DNA of 23,510 nucleotides from Mageeibacillus sp. UBA5770 (lineage in GTDB: Bacteria > Bacillota_A > Clostridia > Saccharofermentanales > Saccharofermentanaceae). Positions 14,751 through 22,749 of this stretch are shown here, in pieces (position 1 is the stretch's first letter; each line of letters opens with the position of its first letter). The notes under the pieces were generated by a model. It made no database searches. It saw nothing but the letters and a program-made list of their open reading frames with translations, and had not been told where the DNA came from. The translations under genes were made by a program, and so were the position numbers. Where the stretch lies: positions 1 to 23,510 of the forward strand of contig DIEQ01000117.1 of assembly GCA_002418705.1 (NCBI GenBank), given 5' to 3'.

Positions 14751-17330
14751 TTATGCCTCCGGCAGAACGCCAAATGTCTTGGGCATATTCTGATATACAG
14801 GAATTATAAATTGAAAAGAAGATGCAAGCATGTTCTGTGAAAGGTATGCCCTGTGATATCTGGCACCTTCCGAATAAGCCATGGAGATGTTCTGAGCGTA
14901 CTGATGCTTAAACAGACCGTCCTCGTTATTTATCACGTCGAATTTCTGGAAATACAGCGTGTTCTGACTGACATCGATATAACTTAACGCAATCCACAGG
15001 GCACCTCCGCGTATGGCAAGAGCAGGAGAAGTCCAGGGCAGCAGCAGGGCCTTCTCCTCAGGGGTAAGCACCTTAGATGCAGCGTCGCTTCCCCACATGG
15101 CATACTTCGCACCATTGATCAGCGCACCGTTTTCGACATCGGGATCCGGAGTCGATCCAATATTATAAAAATTGTAATATCCCTCATAACCCGGGAGTGT
15201 ACCTGATGAAAGCAGCGACTGTCCCTGTCTTCCCATCTCCTGCAGAATACGGCTGGCAAGAAAATACGGGGAAACACCGGCTTCCTGGCCTGCCTGAAGA
15301 AGAATTGCCGCGTAATCCGTATCCGTCGACTCAAGGAATGAGCCTTTCACCATCGCGCGAACACCTTCAATGGAGTGAACAGCCGGGTCGAATGATAATT
15401 TCTCAAACTGAAAGACATATACCGGGTCAAGAAAGTTCCGCGGATCAAGGAAATAGGACACGACCTCCGGTTTGGCCGCGCGCCAGGAAGAGCCATCATA
15501 GAGAGGGCTGTCCGGCTTAACCCAGTTCGGGTTTGTGCTGTCACTGGCCAGGCTTTTATCTTTGTTATCCTGTGCTGCCATCAGGTCGGCCCATACTACT
15601 CCCGTATTATACGGGATGAACTCGTATGCCGGCTGCAGGTTATGCAGGAGCCATAATCCGCTTCGATAACTCTGCGGGAATTTGACCAGTGCATCCGTGT
15701 TGTATCCCTTGGTATCGGCCCCTGAAAGAAGATAGAGCGTGTAAGTATGTACAACTCCGTCGAAATCTGTAACCTTAATCCGGATAATGTTCTCGGCAGG
15801 TGTCACCGGTATCGGTTTATCCGCCGTCGTAATCGTGACGGCACCGGTGTCTGATTCCTGTTCGATCTGCACGGATGAGGCATAACCCTCTATGCTGACA
15901 AGCGCTGCAAGAATGCTGTCAATCTCTTTTGTCGAGACATAACCATAGGAATCTGTTGTGGTTCTAAAGGAAGGATAGACGGCAAGCTCATTACCCGAAG
16001 CCACAGATGTAAATAAAAGCGACGCAAGCTTTCCGTTAATCGGCAGGAAAGAAAGATCCGACATGGCATATGTCAATGTATTGGCATTTAAATCTTTGCA
16101 GGTTACCGGCGTCTGTTTGATCTCATCTGATACAGCAGCTGTGGGAATCGGCGTAGGTACAATGCCGACGTCACTGGTTACGGCGAGGAAATTGCGGTCC
16201 GCATCCTGTGCGACTTCTTTGGACTGAATCATGAGGTATGTTATTTCATCCGCAGATAAAACAGCAGCACCTTTTTGTACCCGTGCATAAAAAATGTTCT
16301 GATATGCACTGATATAAGGGTCTTCTGGATCTTGCTGCGGCAAATCCTGCCGTACCCCCCGAAGGACCTCGGTCTGCATACCGGGCAGGTCGTTGCGGCC
16401 GATCCGGTTACCGAACATATCATACAGCGTAACGCTTATATCATCTGAAAGATTAACGAAGTTGATATATGCATTACGTTCCTGTGCATCCAGCTGGTAC
16501 CACACGTCCGCTGTTCCAACGGGCATGAATCCTTTTTGTACTCCGTCATTGACAAGCGTAAAGAAGGATGGAATCGTAACATCTCCGCCCGAAAGAATCT
16601 GTGCGCGTCCGTCTGATGTCCGAAGCAGGACCTTAACGGAGTGGAGTCCGGGATCTTCATTCCTTGTATCCCAAACCATGGAGAAACTCTGATCACCGGC
16701 GGTTCCCCGTGTTATAGAAAGCTGTCCGGGACGAAGATTGTCATCGATGTAAAAATCTGTCCTCGCCTGTTCACCGTCTATCGAAATAGATCCGCTTACC
16801 TTCCTTACGCCAAAGGCATAACCCTCGTCGTCCTGAATGGCCTGATCCAGCATAATGGACAGAACACGGGTACCGACTGTATCGGTTATCGCTTCGGAGA
16901 CAGGCGGGGCATATGCTTCATTCATACTTCGGAGAGTCTTTTCAATCATATAAACACGGGAATTAACCTTAAGGTCAGATGTCATGACTTCCGACTTTTG
17001 ATCACTGCCATAGACTGCATAAGACAAGTCTTTTGCAAAAGATGGATCCCCTTTGCCTTCAAGCAGGTACTGCGTACCGGTAAAGCAAATTCTGACATAT
17101 TCGGAAATAGTCAGCTGACCTGCCGAAATTTCTTTCTGCCAGGAAGCAGCCGCGTTTTGCGTCTTCGTCATTTCTGCCGTCCGCGAAATAATAGCCAGTT
17201 CATCCGATGTAAGCTTCACGGCCGGTCCGACTGAAAAAATAACGGACAGAACCATTACCAGTACTGCTGTTCCGGCAATAAAAACCCCGGCGGCTAAAAA
17301 CAGATAGAGTGGGCGGATCCTATATTTCAC
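14751..17330 (-). CDS. Membrane-anchored endo-beta-N-acetylglucosaminidase (LytG/GH73-like) with beta-sandwich region
   Basis: This 859-residue protein has an N-terminal signal anchor (about 9-33) and a long extracellular region. The C-terminal 200 residues (from about 662) form a glucosaminidase domain with GVSPYFLASRILQEMGRQG, the likely catalytic Glu near residue 698, followed by SGTLPGYEGYYNFYNIG, AIRGGALWIALSYIDVSQNTLYFQKFDV and HQYAQNI. These blocks are standard for peptidoglycan glucosaminidases of Clostridia. The middle (about 190-560) is beta-rich, and a segment ending in RIKVTDFDGVVHTYTLYLL is weakly like a cadherin-like beta-sandwich. The start is GTG at 17330, with GGGAGA about 6 nt upstream. 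It lies 13 nt after yfbR. Cell wall turnover is expected. Confidence 0.9.
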   Translation of the reverse strand: MKYRIRPLYLFLAAGVFIAGTAVLVMVLSVIFSVGPAVKLTSDELAIISRTAEMTKTQNAAASWQKEISAGQLTISEYVRICFTGTQYLLEGKGDPSFAKDLSYAVYGSDQKSEVMTSDLKVNSRVYMIEKTLRSMNEAYAPPVSEAITDTVGTRVLSIMLDQAIQDDEGYAFGVRKVSGSISIDGEQARTDFYIDDNLRPGQLSITRGTAGDQSFSMVWDTRNEDPGLHSVKVLLRTSDGRAQILSGGDVTIPSFFTLVNDGVQKGFMPVGTADVWYQLDAQERNAYINFVNLSDDISVTLYDMFGNRIGRNDLPGMQTEVLRGVRQDLPQQDPEDPYISAYQNIFYARVQKGAAVLSADEITYLMIQSKEVAQDADRNFLAVTSDVGIVPTPIPTAAVSDEIKQTPVTCKDLNANTLTYAMSDLSFLPINGKLASLLFTSVASGNELAVYPSFRTTTDSYGYVSTKEIDSILAALVSIEGYASSVQIEQESDTGAVTITTADKPIPVTPAENIIRIKVTDFDGVVHTYTLYLLSGADTKGYNTDALVKFPQSYRSGLWLLHNLQPAYEFIPYNTGVVWADLMAAQDNKDKSLASDSTNPNWVKPDSPLYDGSSWRAAKPEVVSYFLDPRNFLDPVYVFQFEKLSFDPAVHSIEGVRAMVKGSFLESTDTDYAAILLQAGQEAGVSPYFLASRILQEMGRQGQSLLSSGTLPGYEGYYNFYNIGSTPDPDVENGALINGAKYAMWGSDAASKVLTPEEKALLLPWTSPALAIRGGALWIALSYIDVSQNTLYFQKFDVINNEDGLFKHQYAQNISMAYSEGARYHRAYLSQNMLASSFQFIIPVYQNMPKTFGVLPEA

Positions 17331-17343
17331 GTCATTCTCCCGG

Positions 17344-17991
17344 TTATTCGCTGATTTCGTCCAAAGTCATCCCATATGCCGGAATAAAATGTTCCATAAA
17401 ATAGGTGACTTCAGGATAATCCAGCTTCTCAATGGAGGAGAGGATTGATTTCTTGGCGTAAGAAAATTCGTGGTTGCCGGAACTCTCTTCCGTAATGCAT
17501 TTGATATAGGCGCAGATGCGGTCTGCCGCCTTAACAAGATGGTAGGCTTCGTCCTTCATCGGATCTGACCGGTCCGGGCAAAAAAGATCCCTGTATTCAC
17601 CGCGCAGTTCTTCCGGAAGAAGGGACAGCAGCGTATCCGTCGCCTGTCCTTCGACCTTCTTGTATGCCTGTGTAATTTCGGGGTTGAAATACTTGATCGG
17701 AGTCGGAAGATCACCGGTGATTATCTCGGTGGCATCATGCAGCATGCCCACTCCCATTACGTAGAGAGGATCAATTTTCTGCCTGCTGCCAAGGCAGATA
17801 CAGTTCCGGATCGCTGCAAGGGCATGTGCGACAACAGCAACATCCATACAGTGCTCTTTAATATTCTCAGTCCTGTTATTGCGCATCAGACCCCAGCGGT
17901 TGATGTACTGCATGCGGTCGATCATTGCATAAAATGAGTATTCTTCGTTCATATCAGTCGGAGCAGTCATATTTTCATCATTATCCGTCAT
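17344..17991 (-). CDS. yfbR: YfbR-like HD-domain 5'-deoxynucleotidase
   Basis: The 215-residue protein carries the HD phosphohydrolase residues in YfbR order: H47 (ENIKEH), H85-D86 (MLHDATEIITGDLPTPIKY) and D157 (KAADRI). The ATEIITGDLPTPIK block is the YfbR signature. Such enzymes remove the 5' phosphate from dNMPs with a divalent metal. Length is close to the family's 200 residues, with about 15 extra at the N-terminus (other Met codons at 8 and 14). GAGGAA lies near the ATG and overlaps the dgt stop; the gap to dgt is 9 nt, so both are likely made together and would act in series on dNTP breakdown. Confidence 0.92.
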   Translation of the reverse strand: MTDNDENMTAPTDMNEEYSFYAMIDRMQYINRWGLMRNNRTENIKEHCMDVAVVAHALAAIRNCICLGSRQKIDPLYVMGVGMLHDATEIITGDLPTPIKYFNPEITQAYKKVEGQATDTLLSLLPEELRGEYRDLFCPDRSDPMKDEAYHLVKAADRICAYIKCITEESSGNHEFSYAKKSILSSIEKLDYPEVTYFMEHFIPAYGMTLDEISE

Positions 17992-18000
17992 AATTGTTCC

Positions 18001-19236
18001 TCACACCCAATAAATTGATTCATAGCACTTGTTGGCAAAAGAGTCTGTCATCCCCGCAATGTAATCTGTTACGACTTGTACCGTGGACGCCTTCGGGTCA
18101 GGATATGACATATGATAATCGGCAAGTCCGGCAAATACCTGATTGCCTGATGCAAGCGCTTTCTGCGGATCAGACATGGAGGAGATCATTGCGTCAAACA
18201 AGCCTTCCACTGTAGTCCTGACGCGGATTTCGTATTTTTTTATCTTTTCAGACTGATAAATCCGGGTGACATTCTCTTTGAGGAGGGCTTCCATTGCCTG
18301 CCCTGACTCGTCCGACATAATGATCGCATCCTGATTCAGGCTGTGGTGAATGATGTCGGTCACAAGTGTATGGATGATCTGCGAATTCGTGCTTCCGAGT
18401 GTTGATGTAATAGCAGGGGGAATATCCTCGAATTCAAGAATTCCGGCCCTTGCCGCATCTTCTATGTCACGGCCGACATATGCGATCTTATCGGCTATTC
18501 GCACAACGCAGCCTTCAAGCGTTGCCGGCATCTGGTGGTGTGCACCATGACGAAGCAGAATGGATTCCGTAGGTTTATTCCTGTCAGGTGAAAGCCGGTA
18601 TTCACTGTAGGTCTCACCGCAGTGGGACACAATTCCATCCCTGACTTCGAATGACAGGTTCAGCCCCTCTCCCTTTCTTCCGCTGCGCACAGCCAGAAGG
18701 TCAGCAACCCGCAGGCTCTGCAGTTCATGCTGAAAAAAGAGATTCTGGTCAATTTTTTTGACACATGCGTTCAGTGTCTTCTCTCCGGAATGTCCAAACG
18801 GCGAATGACCAATATCATGTCCGAGGGCTATCGACTGCACGAGGTCAAGATTAAGGTTCAATGCCCGGGCAATCGTGGTTGCAATATAATTTACATAAAT
18901 TACGTGTTCAATCCGCGAGCAGATGTGATCATTCTGCGGATTGAAAAAAACCTGTGTCTTATGCCGCAGGCGGCGGAAAGCCTGTGAATAGATGATTCGT
19001 CCCGTATCACGCTCAAAATCAGAGCGTACAGTGCATGGCTCCTCGACAAATCTTCTCCCGCGGCTCTCCCTGCTTCGGAAAGCATAGGGGGAAAGATACT
19101 TCTCACGGTTGTCGCGAAGAAGAGAAAGCAATTCCTGGTCACGCGGATTATCAGTCGAATCCGCAGCGACCGGTACGTCTGCAAAAGTCGAGGAGAACTC
19201 ATCAAACAGGTTCTGTTCTTTATCCCATGTACCCAT
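18001..19236 (-). CDS. dgt: dGTPase-like deoxynucleoside triphosphate triphosphohydrolase
   Basis: This is a 411-residue HD-superfamily triphosphohydrolase. It has the dGTPase opening FRRLRHKTQVF (87-97), metal ligands H111 (SRIEHVIYV) and H140-D141 in ALGHDIGHSPFGHSGE, and a later Asp in VRIADKIAYVGRDIEDA. These enzymes cut dNTPs into deoxynucleoside and tripolyphosphate. The sequence is of the type common in Gram-positives, so specificity may be wider than dGTP. AGGAGG (19251-19246) lies 9 nt before the ATG and an extended -10 is 28 nt before the ATG. It is the first gene of the run that continues through yfbR to the envelope genes. Confidence 0.94.
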   Translation of the reverse strand: MGTWDKEQNLFDEFSSTFADVPVAADSTDNPRDQELLSLLRDNREKYLSPYAFRSRESRGRRFVEEPCTVRSDFERDTGRIIYSQAFRRLRHKTQVFFNPQNDHICSRIEHVIYVNYIATTIARALNLNLDLVQSIALGHDIGHSPFGHSGEKTLNACVKKIDQNLFFQHELQSLRVADLLAVRSGRKGEGLNLSFEVRDGIVSHCGETYSEYRLSPDRNKPTESILLRHGAHHQMPATLEGCVVRIADKIAYVGRDIEDAARAGILEFEDIPPAITSTLGSTNSQIIHTLVTDIIHHSLNQDAIIMSDESGQAMEALLKENVTRIYQSEKIKKYEIRVRTTVEGLFDAMISSMSDPQKALASGNQVFAGLADYHMSYPDPKASTVQVVTDYIAGMTDSFANKCYESIYWV

Positions 19237-19263
19237 CGGTTCGTACCTCCTCTTTTACCTGCA

Positions 19264-19272
19264 ATTATATCA
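19264..19272 (-). promoter_or_regulatory. Extended -10 element for dgt
   Basis: On the minus strand, TGATATAAT (19272-19264) matches the extended -10 form TGnTATAAT. No good -35 is seen at 17 nt. The leader would be about 20 nt. Confidence 0.55.
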
Positions 19273-19294
19273 CAATCGCTATATTATCCTCTTC

Positions 19295-19350
19295 CATGTC
19301 AGCCTTTTCCGACAGTGCCAGGCTTAGCAGGCTTTGGGGACGCTGACATG
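19295..19350. other. 9-bp inverted repeat with 38-nt centre in the pcrA-dgt gap
   Basis: CATGTCAGC (19295-19303) and GCTGACATG (19342-19350) are perfect inverted arms. The centre holds repeated CAGGCTT-like steps. It begins 13 nt after the pcrA stop and ends about 22 nt before the dgt -10. There is no T-run after the stem on the minus strand, so it is not a typical terminator. Confidence 0.5.
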
Positions 19351-19363
19351 CTTTGCAGGCATT

Positions 19364-21799
19364 TCAGGCTTTTACAAGCTTTGCCTGTTTCACCAGCATG
19401 TTCTTTGTCGTCTTATTTTCGAAGACGACACATACAAGCGCATCGCCTGCAACTTTTTCGACAGAAATTACCATGCCTTTACCAAAACGGGGGTGCCTGA
19501 CAGCCATTCCCTTTTGAATCGTATCCGGAGTCAGGCAGTTTTCGTCTCCGCCTGCTCCGCAATTTGCAGGCGCGGGTTTGGGCGCGCCGAAAACAGTTGT
19601 CCCGAAAGGATGCTGCCCTGAAGTTGAAGAGTGCTGCGGCGCACCGGCACCATAGCGCGAGGCCGGCTGAGCAGTTCCCGCGGATGCTGCGGTATCAACA
19701 AACGAACGCCTGGCTGCGCCGATACTTTCTATATATTCCGGATCAATTTCACGGATAAACCGTGAAGGAGGAAGCTCCTGTGTCTGTCCGAACAGCATGC
19801 GGCTTCTTGCCGATGTAATGTGGAGCTTCTTTCTGGCACGCGTGATGGCAACATAGGCAAGCCTTCTCTCTTCCTCGATAGCCTCTTCATTTTCCATGGA
19901 ACGCGTGCCGGGGAAGATTCCCTCCTCCGTGCCTATAAGGAACACAACGCCGAATTCAAGTCCTTTTGCACTGTGTATGGTGAGAAGTCTGACAAAGTCG
20001 TCATTCATGCCTTCATTGTCGCCTTCTGAATAGAGGGCGGCATTTTCCAGATATGACTGCAGCAAGCCTTTCAGATCGGTATCATATGATGTATCCTCGT
20101 GACTATACGCATCAAGCAGCGCGTCTTTGCCCATTTCGTTCACGAGTTCTTCCTTTTCCATGGCCTGGCCTTTACGACGCGCCTCAAACTCAACAGCTTC
20201 TGAAAGAAGTTCCCGCAGGTTTTCAATTCGGTCGACCGTCTCGCCCTTTTTTTCCTTCTGTTCAATAATCTCCTGCATAATGCCGGACTGGTCCTGCACA
20301 TACTCGATATATTCGGCGAAGGTCATGGAGTTTTCCAGGAGTTTCTGGCGGAATGCATCAAGCATATATGAGAATTGCTGAAGCTTGTGTGCTGCCCTTG
20401 CAAGCTCGGGATACTGAGGTGCCAGCGCGCATACCTGCAGGTAGCTTATGCCGGATTCGGCTGCCAGTTCCTTGACCCTGTCAACGGTTGTATCTCCGAT
20501 GCCGCGTTTGGGCACATTGATAATTCTGTCAAATGCATAATTGTCCGAAGGCGACATGATCAGGCGAAGGTATGCAAGGATATCCTTTATTTCCTTACGG
20601 TCATAGAAGCGCTGACCGCCGTATACGCGGTATGGAATCCCCTGGTCCCGGAAAGCAGATTCGATCGTTCTCGAAAGTGCGTTGAGACGGTATAGAACCG
20701 CCATATCGCCGTACCTGTACTGCTTTGATTTGACGAGCTTCTGTATCTGTTCCGTCACATAATAGGCTTCTGCCCCATGATGATCCGCACAGTAATGCGT
20801 GATTTTCTCTCCGGGGTCAAACTCCGTCCAGAGCTTTTTAGCCTTACGTCCCCGGTTATGCCTGATTACGGTATTGGCCGCCTGCAGGATGTTGGACGTC
20901 GAACGGTAATTTTGCTCGAGCTTAATTACCGTGGTATCTTTGAAATCCTTTTCGAAATCCAGAATATTACGTATATTGGCTCCGCGGAATGAATAAATGG
21001 ACTGGTCATCATCGCCAACAACGCAAAGGTTCCTGTACTTTTTCGCAAGCATCAAAATAAGAAGATACTGTGCATGATTGGTATCCTGATACTCATCAAC
21101 AAGGATGTATTTAAATTGATCCTGATAAAAGGACAGGACGTCAGGATTGCGCTTTAATAAGACGACGGAGTAAAAAAGAATGTCATCAAAGTCCATGCTG
21201 TTACATGCGTGAAGCTTCTCCTGGTATTTGCGGTAAATTACGGCAACCTTCTGGCGGCGGTAATCAGGACCTGCCTCTTTCTCATATTGTTCCGGTGATA
21301 AAAGTTCGTTTTTTGCCTTGCTGATTTCCGCCTGAACGGAGCGGGGAACAAAAATCTTATCATTCAAGTTCAATTCAGAAATGCATTCCTTAATGATTTT
21401 CTGCTGATCATCCGTGTCCAGGATGGCAAAATTCTTCTCAAACTGAATCAGGTCGGCATGACGGCGCAGAATGCGGGCAAACATAGAGTGGAATGTACCT
21501 ACCCACATATAAGATGCCATATCCCCGATAAGATCCTTAATACGTTCCTTCATCTCCGCAGCCGCCTTGTTTGTGAAGGTAATCGCAAGGATGGCGGATG
21601 GCCTTACTTTGCGTACACGAACGAGGTATGAAATCCGGAAGGTAATAACACGCGTTTTGCCGGATCCGGCACCGGCCAGGATCAGCAGCGGTCCTTCATC
21701 GTGGCAGACAGCCCTTTTCTGTTCGGGATTAAGTCCCGACAAAAGATTTTCTTCCCAGGGTGCTGCTGCATGATCATCAAAAAAGTTCGTTTCGTTCAA
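19364..21799 (-). CDS. pcrA: ATP-dependent DNA helicase PcrA/UvrD
   Basis: The protein of 811 residues is a superfamily 1A helicase. The Q motif (NPEQKRAV, about 24-31), Walker A GAGSGKT (43-49), Walker B VDEYQDTN (234-241), motif III VGDDDQSIYSFRGA (261-274), LEQNYRS, and the VI-type AYVAITRARKKL are all intact. The C-terminus (about 690-811) has an Ala/Gly/Ser-rich linker and then the PcrA-type tudor-like end VRHPRFGKGMVISVE, which binds RNA polymerase in relatives. PcrA unwinds DNA in repair and at stalled replication or transcription. The start is TTG at 21799, well supported by AGGAGG (21813-21808) 8 nt upstream. It is slightly longer than Bacillus PcrA because of the linker. Confidence 0.96.
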   Translation of the reverse strand: MNETNFFDDHAAAPWEENLLSGLNPEQKRAVCHDEGPLLILAGAGSGKTRVITFRISYLVRVRKVRPSAILAITFTNKAAAEMKERIKDLIGDMASYMWVGTFHSMFARILRRHADLIQFEKNFAILDTDDQQKIIKECISELNLNDKIFVPRSVQAEISKAKNELLSPEQYEKEAGPDYRRQKVAVIYRKYQEKLHACNSMDFDDILFYSVVLLKRNPDVLSFYQDQFKYILVDEYQDTNHAQYLLILMLAKKYRNLCVVGDDDQSIYSFRGANIRNILDFEKDFKDTTVIKLEQNYRSTSNILQAANTVIRHNRGRKAKKLWTEFDPGEKITHYCADHHGAEAYYVTEQIQKLVKSKQYRYGDMAVLYRLNALSRTIESAFRDQGIPYRVYGGQRFYDRKEIKDILAYLRLIMSPSDNYAFDRIINVPKRGIGDTTVDRVKELAAESGISYLQVCALAPQYPELARAAHKLQQFSYMLDAFRQKLLENSMTFAEYIEYVQDQSGIMQEIIEQKEKKGETVDRIENLRELLSEAVEFEARRKGQAMEKEELVNEMGKDALLDAYSHEDTSYDTDLKGLLQSYLENAALYSEGDNEGMNDDFVRLLTIHSAKGLEFGVVFLIGTEEGIFPGTRSMENEEAIEEERRLAYVAITRARKKLHITSARSRMLFGQTQELPPSRFIREIDPEYIESIGAARRSFVDTAASAGTAQPASRYGAGAPQHSSTSGQHPFGTTVFGAPKPAPANCGAGGDENCLTPDTIQKGMAVRHPRFGKGMVISVEKVAGDALVCVVFENKTTKNMLVKQAKLVKA

Positions 21800-21847
21800 A
21801 TTACGTTCCTCCTAAAGCCGGCCTTATCTGTTCGCCAAGTGGGGAAT

Positions 21848-21856
21848 ATTATACCA
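21848..21856 (-). promoter_or_regulatory. Extended -10 promoter element for pcrA
   Basis: On the minus strand, TGGTATAAT (21856-21848) is an extended -10. It begins one base after the T-run of the hpf terminator. No -35 match is seen at the usual distance. The leader is about 42 nt. Confidence 0.6.
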
Positions 21857-21857
21857 C

Positions 21858-21890
21858 AAAAAGAGGCTGCCCCTTTGCAGGAACAGCCTC
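21858..21890 (-). terminator. Intrinsic terminator of hpf
   Basis: Read on the minus strand, GAGGCTGTTCC (21890-21880) pairs with GGGGCAGCCTC (21873-21863), 11 bp including two G-U pairs, with a 6-nt loop, then TTTTT (21862-21858). Confidence 0.85.
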
Positions 21891-22008
21891 CGTCGCGCAT
21901 CAGACGATACTATAATATAAACCAGAATACTCAATCAACTAAAATCGACCGGATCAACCAGATTCAGTCAGAGTCACATAACCAATCAGAGTCAGAAGGA
22001 GTCTGCCA

Positions 22009-22062
22009 GACAAACGGGACAAACCGGACAAACCAGATAAACCAGAATCAACAAGAATCAAT
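22009..22062 (-). repeat. Degenerate 9-nt tandem repeat at the 3' end of hpf
   Basis: On the plus strand six consecutive 9-mers can be aligned: GACAAACGG, GACAAACCG, GACAAACCA, GATAAACCA, GAATCAACA, AGAATCAAT. The last unit overlaps the hpf stop codon. Looser related copies (AACCAGAAT, CAGTCAGAGTCA) continue down to about 21919, with some spacings of 18 and 36 nt. The block lies in the hpf 3' untranslated region before the terminator. Confidence 0.75.
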
Positions 22063-22609
22063 AGGTAGGCTCGATCAGACCATAATTACCGTCCTTGCGC
22101 TTATATACAACACACACATTTCCGGTCTCGGCATCAAGGTACACCAGAAAGCTGTGTCCCAGCATTTCCATCTGTAAAACCGCATCATCCTGAGTCATCG
22201 GAACCAGGGCGAAGGTCTTACGCTTGATGATTGTCTTCTCTTCATACTCATTTTCATCTTCTTCAGCCCCGATATCGCTCAAATACTCCTTCATAAACGA
22301 ATAATCGTGGACTTGTTTCTCAATTCTTGTCTTCTGTCTGCGGATCTGCGACTCGAGCTTATCGACTGTCCGATCTACTGCAGTCAGAATTTCTTCGTCT
22401 TTGGCTTCTGCCCTGTAGATGTGGTTCTGAAGCTTTAATGTGATTTCAACCTTCTTCACATCATGCCGATCGTCACGCTCCGGGTGGATCTTGATATTGA
22501 AAACACCCTCTTCTCCGAAATACTTGCTGAATTTTGCTAGTTTGTCAGCGATCTTTTCCTCAAGTCTTTCTCCTACGTGAATTCCATTTCCCTGTGTCGT
22601 GATTTTCAT
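22058..22609 (-). CDS. hpf: Long-form ribosome hibernation promoting factor
   Basis: This 183-residue protein has the RaiA/YfiA-type N-terminal domain (about 1-105; MKITTQGNGIHVGERLEEKI, beta-alpha-beta fold that binds in the decoding centre) and, after a charged linker (106-128), the C-terminal dimerisation domain (129-183; KTFALVPMTQDDAVLQMEMLGHSFLVY and YGLIEP). Long-form HPF makes 100S ribosome dimers in stationary phase or stress. AGGAAG lies 7 nt before the ATG. A short hairpin sits at the predicted 5' end of its mRNA, and an odd repeat tract lies in its 3' untranslated region. In Firmicutes hpf is often controlled by stringent or sigma-B signals, but nothing here proves that. Confidence 0.96.
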   Translation of the reverse strand: MKITTQGNGIHVGERLEEKIADKLAKFSKYFGEEGVFNIKIHPERDDRHDVKKVEITLKLQNHIYRAEAKDEEILTAVDRTVDKLESQIRRQKTRIEKQVHDYSFMKEYLSDIGAEEDENEYEEKTIIKRKTFALVPMTQDDAVLQMEMLGHSFLVYLDAETGNVCVVYKRKDGNYGLIEPTY

Positions 22610-22638
22610 ACAATCACTTCCTTCCGGCTACTTTTAAC

Positions 22639-22654
22639 AACTTCTTTCGAAGTT
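22639..22654 (-). promoter_or_regulatory. 5' leader hairpin with GAAA tetraloop in hpf mRNA
   Basis: Read on the minus strand, AACTTC-GAAA-GAAGTT forms a perfect 6-bp stem closed by a GNRA-type loop. It starts about 3 nt after the predicted transcription start. Confidence 0.5.
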
Positions 22655-22663
22655 CATATCTCT

Positions 22664-22669
22664 ATTATA
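22664..22669 (-). promoter_or_regulatory. -10 element for hpf
   Basis: TATAAT on the minus strand at 22669-22664, 54 nt before the hpf ATG. No -35 consensus is found at 16-18 nt; TTGTTA lies 22 nt upstream, which is too far. An alternative sigma factor or activator is possible. Confidence 0.45.
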
Positions 22670-22749
22670 CGGATCGGAAAGAAAAAGCTCGTAACAATAA
22701 GTACTGTGAATCTTTTTCGTAAGTGCTATAATTATATTGTTGTGCCGGA

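Noticed and set aside
16641..17234. A 197-residue plus-strand open frame opposite the glucosaminidase gene
   Set aside because: No ribosome site or recognisable domain, and the minus-strand gene has clear family blocks.
21919..22062. CRISPR array
   Set aside because: The repeats are 9 nt, degenerate and contiguous, with no spacers and no cas genes.
22726..22735. Palindrome TATAATTATA after the zinc-ribbon gene
   Set aside because: It is a short AT-only palindrome, expected by chance in AT-rich gaps, and no -35 or T-run supports a promoter or terminator.
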